64,000 bases of DNA from Candidatus Saccharimonadota bacterium (GTDB lineage Bacteria > Patescibacteriota > Saccharimonadia > Saccharimonadales > Saccharimonadaceae), in NCBI GenBank assembly GCA_028286395.1, contig JAQBRS010000003.1, positions 184,219 to 248,218 on the forward strand, given 5' to 3'. This document shows positions 58,661 to 64,000 of the stretch, one piece after another. Under the pieces are notes generated by a model. The model had not been told where the DNA came from, searched no databases, and saw only the letters and a program-made list of their open reading frames with translations. The translations under genes and the position numbers were made by a program. Positions within the stretch are counted from its first letter, which is position 1, and the number at the start of each line of letters is the position of its first letter.

Positions 58661-60901
58661 TTAACTGTCGAGTGAAACGAACTCTTGTGACTTAGCATAG
58701 ATCTCAACGCTATTGTCTATGTCTAGCTTACTGACAAGCCAGCCACGCAACTCGCACTGCCTAATGAAGTCGTCGATCCTATTTTGGCCATTTATCTCTT
58801 TGAGTGTGACAACCAGTCCAAACTCAATTCCTTCGCCATCCCTAGCGCCGAGTCGTTCCTTGGTCTTCACACTGATACCCCACATACCATTCTCGTACGC
58901 TTTTCGAGCTATCGGCTGATCACCATAGGACTCGCGTATATGCTTTGTGTTGTCCCATTTTCGGTATAGTTTCCTTGCACTTCCCTCGCGTACGTAATGT
59001 GCTTCTCCATCATCGACACTTTGCACATTTTTGTTGATTGGTTTAAAAACACCATCATTTACTCTACCAATGTAAACATCTAGCTCAGTGTTTGTATAAT
59101 CGACGCCTTGACTGATTGAGCAGTTCGGGAAATAACACATAGTCGCTTTTGCTACAAAGGGGTGCTTTGAGTTTTGAGTAGGTATTGGTAAGTTATACGT
59201 GTATGTGTCGTACATTTCTGAGTTACTACGAATGACAAATCGTATCTCGTCACTTTTAGACTGAATTATATCTTCAATACGAATAGGCACAACACCATGT
59301 CCTACAAGTGGAGCAAGGATTGGATCATTGCCAGTGTCGTTCCAGCCAGCAGCAGAATCAACTATCAGTGCCTTAGCAACTTCCCGAGTTAGTCCTAGCA
59401 TGTGAATAAGATAAGCGAGCTTTCTTGTAATCCATGGTGCCGCAAAAGATGTTCCCGTAAAAAGCCCTTCACCTGTTGGTGTGCATACACGAACGTAATC
59501 ATTATTTAAGCTGTCCCCACCGTAACTACTGACGTCAGGTTTATTGAAGAATGAAAGGACGATGCCTTTTCGTGCATATGATGCAGGCTGGTCTTGGCTA
59601 TTCACGGAGTTAACTACCACAGAATTGATAGAATCGGCGGGAGATCCAATTATTCGCTCTCTAGTAAGATCCTTGTTGTTAGTGCCTGCGACAACAAAAA
59701 CTATATCATTTTCGAATTGTAGCTTGTCGAGTATTGCGGCCTCGGGTGAGATGGAGTTCTCGTTTATTTCACGATCAGATCCTAGTGATAAATTCCAGAC
59801 TTTAATATCCTTATTCGCATTCACAACCTCCCGAATGGCTTGCATGATACTAAACGTGCTGTACTGTTGTTGTACCGCAACGCCAAAGTGGCGAACCTTG
59901 AATCTCCCGCAGCCGTCATCTAGACCAGGGTTAATAGACGGCCCGTCAACGATAATTGACGATACTGCCGTGCCGTGCACGAAGTCCTCTGGAACTAGTT
60001 CGATCGCCTCATCTACCTTATTTTCGAACTTGACCCATTTTGAAAAATATACTCGGTCGTCAAACATAGTGTCGATTACGCCTATCACAGGTTCATTAAC
60101 AGGATCTGGTATAGAAAAAGCCTCATCACTTTCACTTGCCTTAAAGTCATCTTTACTAAGTTTTGATATATCCTCTGTCGCCATTGCAATCAAATAGGGT
60201 GCTCTCTCTTTTAACAACACGATTTCATCCGGACGTAGCAAAAGTGTTGTTTCGCCAATAAGTCTCGACGCATAGATATCTATGCCGATCTTTCTCATCA
60301 CCTTAATAACATCTTCATCCGTACGGTAAACGGTTACTATCGACTGATGCTCGAGGTTTTCTTCATTCTGGGGGATTTTGAATCCTTCAATGTAGTGAGA
60401 GTCTACGAGTATGCCTAAGAATGTGGATTTATTGCTGCCGAACTCATCGAAGTAATCTTCCTTCGCTTTCATTGAACCCATTTGGGCATGGCTTAGTGCT
60501 CCGCCAAATACAGATTCAAGAAGCTTGATGGATCGTTCTATACGCTCGATCGTACTGTCCAATACGGCCATTCCGACGTAATGAGTGATGATGTGTTTCT
60601 TCTCAACTCCATCGGTAAAACGAGCACCAACTACCGTGCTGTTAGAAGTTGTGTTACCAATTGCAAAATAACATGAAACACGACGACTTTTAGCAACAAC
60701 GTCTTTATAGCACACATCAATGAGCGCTCCGCTCAAAAGTTTCTCATCGACCCAATACGAACGAAGTGACTTCAACTCACCTAATAGCTTATGCAAATGA
60801 TCGACAGAAACAGACTGTCCATTTGGTACATTTGGACTGCCCGGCTTTCCACCGTGTGGCTTATGCTGAAATGTTCCTTTTAGTTGAAGCGTGTCGTTCA
60901 T
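58661..60901 (-). CDS. subtilisin-like (S8) serine protease, IetS-like
   Basis: 746 residues, no signal peptide. The S8 triad is intact: D277 in GVIDTMFDD, H309 in DFVHGTAVSS, S485 in GTSFAAP; the oxyanion Asn is in VAGTNNKD (about 408). About 250 residues precede the protease core and 200 follow it, both unrecognised. It follows the AAA ATPase by only 3 bp. Pairing of a cytoplasmic subtilisin with an AAA ATPase in this order is that of IetAS, known as a plasmid-stability toxin-antitoxin pair and reported as anti-phage defence. Assignment is by architecture. Confidence 0.85.
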   Translation of the reverse strand: MNDTLQLKGTFQHKPHGGKPGSPNVPNGQSVSVDHLHKLLGELKSLRSYWVDEKLLSGALIDVCYKDVVAKSRRVSCYFAIGNTTSNSTVVGARFTDGVEKKHIITHYVGMAVLDSTIERIERSIKLLESVFGGALSHAQMGSMKAKEDYFDEFGSNKSTFLGILVDSHYIEGFKIPQNEENLEHQSIVTVYRTDEDVIKVMRKIGIDIYASRLIGETTLLLRPDEIVLLKERAPYLIAMATEDISKLSKDDFKASESDEAFSIPDPVNEPVIGVIDTMFDDRVYFSKWVKFENKVDEAIELVPEDFVHGTAVSSIIVDGPSINPGLDDGCGRFKVRHFGVAVQQQYSTFSIMQAIREVVNANKDIKVWNLSLGSDREINENSISPEAAILDKLQFENDIVFVVAGTNNKDLTRERIIGSPADSINSVVVNSVNSQDQPASYARKGIVLSFFNKPDVSSYGGDSLNNDYVRVCTPTGEGLFTGTSFAAPWITRKLAYLIHMLGLTREVAKALIVDSAAGWNDTGNDPILAPLVGHGVVPIRIEDIIQSKSDEIRFVIRSNSEMYDTYTYNLPIPTQNSKHPFVAKATMCYFPNCSISQGVDYTNTELDVYIGRVNDGVFKPINKNVQSVDDGEAHYVREGSARKLYRKWDNTKHIRESYGDQPIARKAYENGMWGISVKTKERLGARDGEGIEFGLVVTLKEINGQNRIDDFIRQCELRGWLVSKLDIDNSVEIYAKSQEFVSLDS

Positions 60902-60904
60902 ATA

Positions 60905-61954
60905 CTATGCCTGTAAATCTCTTGAAACCTGACTCTTTGACTTTCCTGTCAGTATCTCGATCTCTCTGACAGTAAAGCCGTCTTTTTTCAATGTACTAAG
61001 ATCGATGTCACCACCAACTGGATGCACGTTTTCATACAGTTTTTTCAGGTAGTCATATTCACTCGTAGGATCGCTAAATGCGAGAGAGGTTTTGATGACG
61101 TTCTTTAGATCACCCGGATAAGGCATATCTCCAATACCCGATATGATTTTTTTGAAGAGGCGCATATTCCGACCGGCAGATTTGAACTTAACTAAAAGCT
61201 CATTCAATATCGTTTCGGCCACTTCAATCAGGTCTTCTCTCTTGTAGCGATTGAAGTTTATTGTCGAATCAAAACGCCTAGCGAGTGCTTTATCAAACTC
61301 TTTGTAAAGGTTTGTGGTTGCTATTAGTACTACTCTCGCATCTAAGTTATCGAGAGCTTTCAAGACCGACGAAGTAGCCCTACCCATCTCTCTTATATCG
61401 TTCGAGTTAACTCTATCGAGCGCTATTGAGTCAATCTCGTCAAGCAAAATAACAACACTATCTGGGTTAGGTACGTCGTTTATTTGCTGGAAAACCTCTC
61501 CAATATTTTTTGTTGTTTGACCAAGTTTACTATCGACTACTCCATCAAAATCAACCAAATACAACTCTCTCTCTAGAATACGAGCAATTTGTTTTGCTGT
61601 TTCGGTCTTACCCGTACCGGGCTCTCCTTGGAATAAGAATTTATTGATTCCTGCGTTATGTGTAATCGAATTGATTACACCCATGATGTCGTTCTTTATG
61701 GGCGTGGGTAGTGGCAAAGAATCACCCGATAGAGTAACTTTCTTGAAGAACGGCAGCGAATGCTCACTTGTTTGGGGTACAAAAGTGTTAGTCCCTGAAA
61801 GTAACGCCATAATGTACTCGGCAAGTTGAGGGTCACCGACTCTGTCAAAGTACCGTGCGATGTCGTAAGCTTCCGTTCTGAAACCGGGGTCATTGTTCTC
61901 AGCATGATATTTAATAAGGTTGAGTATGTTTCTTTTTCGTATGTTCTCTTTCAT
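60905..61954 (-). CDS. AAA+ ATPase, IetA-like, with C-terminal HTH-like segment
   Basis: 349 residues. N-terminal helical region (about 1-75), then an AAA module: Walker A GEPGTGKT (110-117), Walker B VVILLDEID (D172, E173), sensor Asn N215 in IATTN and arginine fingers R226/R227 in LARRFDS. The last 25 residues (TVREIEILTGKSKSQVSRDL) look like a resolvase-type helix-turn-helix, which could allow DNA binding or autoregulation. TATACT preceded by TGc (61962-61967) ends 7 bp before the ATG. In IetAS the ATPase partner is the antitoxin/regulator of the protease. Confidence 0.87.
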   Translation of the reverse strand: MKENIRKRNILNLIKYHAENNDPGFRTEAYDIARYFDRVGDPQLAEYIMALLSGTNTFVPQTSEHSLPFFKKVTLSGDSLPLPTPIKNDIMGVINSITHNAGINKFLFQGEPGTGKTETAKQIARILERELYLVDFDGVVDSKLGQTTKNIGEVFQQINDVPNPDSVVILLDEIDSIALDRVNSNDIREMGRATSSVLKALDNLDARVVLIATTNLYKEFDKALARRFDSTINFNRYKREDLIEVAETILNELLVKFKSAGRNMRLFKKIISGIGDMPYPGDLKNVIKTSLAFSDPTSEYDYLKKLYENVHPVGGDIDLSTLKKDGFTVREIEILTGKSKSQVSRDLQA

Positions 61955-62041
61955 GCTTTTTAGTATAGCAGGGTCTGGGACAAAAATATAGTATTATGGG
62001 ACGTTTTCTGATATATTACTATTCAGAAAGGGGGAAATAGC

Positions 62042-62230
62042 ATGTACTTCGAAATTCACAAGAACGTTTTACTAGGCCAATACTGGTGGGTAATCAAGGC
62101 TACAAACCATCAAACACTCGCTACGTCTGAGATGTACGTCAGCAAACAAGGTGCACGTAATGCAATCGATGTTATCGTTGGCATCGGAAACGAGAGCCGC
62201 AATATCTACGATAAGACCGGTGAGGCTTAA
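62042..62230 (+). CDS. YegP/DUF1508-domain small protein
   Basis: 62 residues: YFEIHKNVLLGQYWWVIKAT, then ATSEMYVSKQGARNAIDVIV, the pattern of DUF1508 (YegP) repeats, here a single copy. GGGGGAAA serves as ribosome site. Divergent from the AAA/protease pair. DUF1508 proteins have no settled function; some are stress-induced. Confidence 0.8.
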   Translation: MYFEIHKNVLLGQYWWVIKATNHQTLATSEMYVSKQGARNAIDVIVGIGNESRNIYDKTGEA

Positions 62231-62254
62231 GTCAGCCGATCAGTTAAGTTTAAG

Positions 62255-63505
62255 TTAAAGGACTTCTCGTCCGCCAAGATAAGGCTGTAATGCCGCTGGG
62301 ACTCGCAGTGTTCCATCCGCATTTTGATAGTGTTCAATAATCGCAACAAGTGAACGTGCCAATGAGACGGCCGTTCCATTCAATGTGTGTAGCACTTCGA
62401 CCTTGGCTGATTCAGTACGTCGTACCCGAATGTTCAAGTTACGAGCCTGGAAGTCGGTACAGTTTGAAGCGCTAGTGAGTTCTCGGTAGACGTTATCGAC
62501 TGGTGACCAGTATTCAAGGTCGTATTTCTTGGTCGCAGGCGCACCAAGGTCGCCACTGGCGATATTGATGACGTGATACGGAATACCGATTGCTTGCCAG
62601 ATTTCTTCTTCGATCGCAAGTATCTTTTCGTGCACCTCGTTGCTTTGTTCAGGTGTTGTGAAGGCATACATTTCGAGTTTATTAAATTGGTGCACACGGA
62701 AGAGTCCGCGCGCGTGCTTGCCGTAAGTTCCCGCTTCTTTACGGAATGACGGGCTGTAGCCAACATAGAATAATGGCAATTTTGCTTCGTCGATAATTTC
62801 ATCGGCGTGATAGCCAGTGATAGGAATTTCAGCCGTGCCGATTAACGTTAGGTCTTCGCCTTCAATGTAATATTCATCGCTCTGATCACTACTACGAGGT
62901 GCAAAGCCTGTTCCCATAGCTGTTCGGCTGTTCACCAACGATGGCACCGTTAGGTACGTAAAGCCTTTTGAAAGCACAAGGTTTAGCGCGTACTGTGTAA
63001 TCGCGTTCTCAAGCAAGGCGAGGTCGCCTTTGAGATAGTAGAACTTCGCACCGGCAACTTTTGCGCCACGTTCGAAATCAACCCAATCGCGTTTGGTTGC
63101 AAAATCAAGATGATCGATTGCACCAGAAGTTTGTTCACCCCATTTTTTGATCTCAACACTGTCTTCTTCACCGCCAATTGGCACATCATCCTGAAGAATA
63201 TTCGGAATTTGCCACAATGCGTCTTGATACGCTTTTGTCGCAGCCAAGAATGCTTCATCGTTCTGTTGAATTTCATCGCGAATCGCACGGCCGCGCTCAA
63301 TGACTTCATCAGAGGGACGTCCACCGTTTTTAGTCTCGGCAGCCAAGCTGTTTTTCTCTTCACGAAGAACGTCCTGCTTTTGACCCATTTCAACGGCTTT
63401 GGAGTACAGCTCAAGAACTTCGGCAACATTAACGGTGTAGCCTTTCTTCTTGGCATGATCTTGGACGAGTTCAGGATTCTCTCGAATGAAGCGGATATCT
63501 AACAT
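62255..63505 (-). CDS. serS: seryl-tRNA synthetase
   Basis: Class II synthetase. 416 residues: N-terminal coiled-coil tRNA arm (about 30-105), motif 2 PSFRKEAGTYGKHARGLFRVHQF (seen as SPSFRKEAGTYGKHARGLF), motif 3 LNGTAVSLARSLVAIIEHYQ. TACAAT (complement of 63512-63517) ends 6 bp before the ATG, a clear leaderless case. Confidence 0.96.
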   Translation of the reverse strand: MLDIRFIRENPELVQDHAKKKGYTVNVAEVLELYSKAVEMGQKQDVLREEKNSLAAETKNGGRPSDEVIERGRAIRDEIQQNDEAFLAATKAYQDALWQIPNILQDDVPIGGEEDSVEIKKWGEQTSGAIDHLDFATKRDWVDFERGAKVAGAKFYYLKGDLALLENAITQYALNLVLSKGFTYLTVPSLVNSRTAMGTGFAPRSSDQSDEYYIEGEDLTLIGTAEIPITGYHADEIIDEAKLPLFYVGYSPSFRKEAGTYGKHARGLFRVHQFNKLEMYAFTTPEQSNEVHEKILAIEEEIWQAIGIPYHVINIASGDLGAPATKKYDLEYWSPVDNVYRELTSASNCTDFQARNLNIRVRRTESAKVEVLHTLNGTAVSLARSLVAIIEHYQNADGTLRVPAALQPYLGGREVL

Positions 63506-63525
63506 AGGACTATTGTACCAGATCC

Positions 63526-64000
63526 CTACTCTGTCCGAAGCGCTTCAATTGGATCAAGGCGAGACGCCTTTCGAGCCGGCAAGATTCCTGCACCTACAGA
63601 GATCAGCATGAGACCAACGATAACAATGACGATTTGTAGTGGCTCAAACTTCAATAAATGAATGTCCCCTAGATTAAGCGCCTTTGTAATCGCCGGGTTG
63701 GCGATCGTTCCGACAATAAATGCAAAGCCAGAACCAATCGCGCCACCAAGGAAGCCGACCCAGGCCGCTTCGTACTTGAATAGGCGTCCAACGTCACGAG
63801 CGCTCATACCGAGGGCTTTCATCAAACCAATTTGCTGAGTACGCTCCAGGACACTGATGTACTGCGTGTTAATGATACCGAATACAGAGGTTAATACCGC
63901 CAAGAAACCAAATCCAAGCAGAATTCCAAGTAACACATTGATGAACGTATTGATCGTTCCCAAAACGTCGGCAGCAGTTTGCGCATCGTAGCCCTTGCCT
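63526..64000 (-). CDS. C-terminal part of a MacB-like ABC transporter permease (5' end outside window)
   Basis: The frame is open to the right edge; the visible 158 or so residues end at 63526. Three membrane helices and the segment YISVLERTQQIGLMKALGMS, then LPARKASRLDPIEALRTE at the C-terminus, are the hallmarks of FtsX/MacB-type permeases that export lipoproteins, peptides or antibiotics. The ATPase partner and the large periplasmic domain lie outside the window. Confidence 0.9.
   Translation of the reverse strand, partial: GKGYDAQTAADVLGTINTFINVLLGILLGFGFLAVLTSVFGIINTQYISVLERTQQIGLMKALGMSARDVGRLFKYEAAWVGFLGGAIGSGFAFIVGTIANPAITKALNLGDIHLLKFEPLQIVIVIVGLMLISVGAGILPARKASRLDPIEALRTE

Noticed and set aside
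1..64000. CRISPR arrays, insertion sequences, tRNA or rRNA genes
   Set aside because: No regular spaced repeats, transposase genes or convincing tRNA/rRNA sequences were seen in the intergenic regions that I read.

Overview
The window looks like a chromosomal segment of a Candidatus Saccharibacteria (TM7, Patescibacteria/CPR) genome. This rests on gene content: a compact division and cell-wall cluster (mraZ-rsmH-ftsL-ftsI-mraY-ftsW-murG-ftsQ), prepilin-like proteins, a lone VirD4/TraG-like ATPase, a DUF4868 protein, a short SecA and a TopA without zinc fingers, very tight gene packing and no metabolic operons. UGA is an ordinary stop (ftsQ ends in TGA and prfB is present), which argues against Gracilibacteria and Absconditabacteria. 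No rRNA, tRNA, CRISPR array or insertion sequence was found.

Layout. 0-17.4 kb is mostly plus-strand: a pseudouridine synthase, der, pth, dprA, topA, a prepilin-like protein, a sigma-region-4/HARE-HTH protein, a VirD4/TraG-like ATPase and unknowns. 17.36-18.01 kb is a 660-bp gene-free AT-rich spacer where the gene blocks converge; it holds a 17-bp direct repeat at its edges, a consensus DnaA 9-mer and a dif-like 28-mer, so it is a candidate replication terminus. 18-26.5 kb is the dcw cluster, headed by mraZ with its own TGGGN operator. 26.5-42.2 kb is minus-strand: HAD hydrolase, yvcK, a GH1 glycosidase, a PIF1 helicase, a DUF4868/KwaB-like protein, RNase HI, a large pilin with a jelly-roll-like tip, glyQS, recO with a two-component pair, and xseBA. 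42.3-44.3 kb has two plus-strand genes (a Trm11-like methyltransferase and rpmA). 44.3-58.6 kb holds a response-regulator operon, ctpA, ftsE-ftsX-CHAP hydrolase, a stand-alone Clp N-domain protein, prfB, murI, murD, an M16 peptidase, secA and hpf. 58.7-62 kb is a two-gene AAA ATPase plus subtilisin island resembling IetAS. serS and a truncated MacB-like permease close the window.

Two expression styles can be read directly. Many housekeeping genes have a -10 hexamer (often TGn-extended) ending 6-8 bp before the start codon, so their mRNAs should be leaderless. A scattered set of short, visibly GC-richer, monocistronic genes of mostly unknown function instead has TTGACN-17-TATAAT-type promoters, leaders (often with a small hairpin), a Shine-Dalgarno site and a GC-rich terminator; rpmA, hpf and secA also have leaders. 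Two of the GC-rich genes share nearly the same promoter.

Between the gene for a small membrane protein and dprA lies an apparent free-standing structured RNA of about 350 nt, with its own promoter, two 9-bp long-range helices and a perfect terminator. I could not assign it to a known family.
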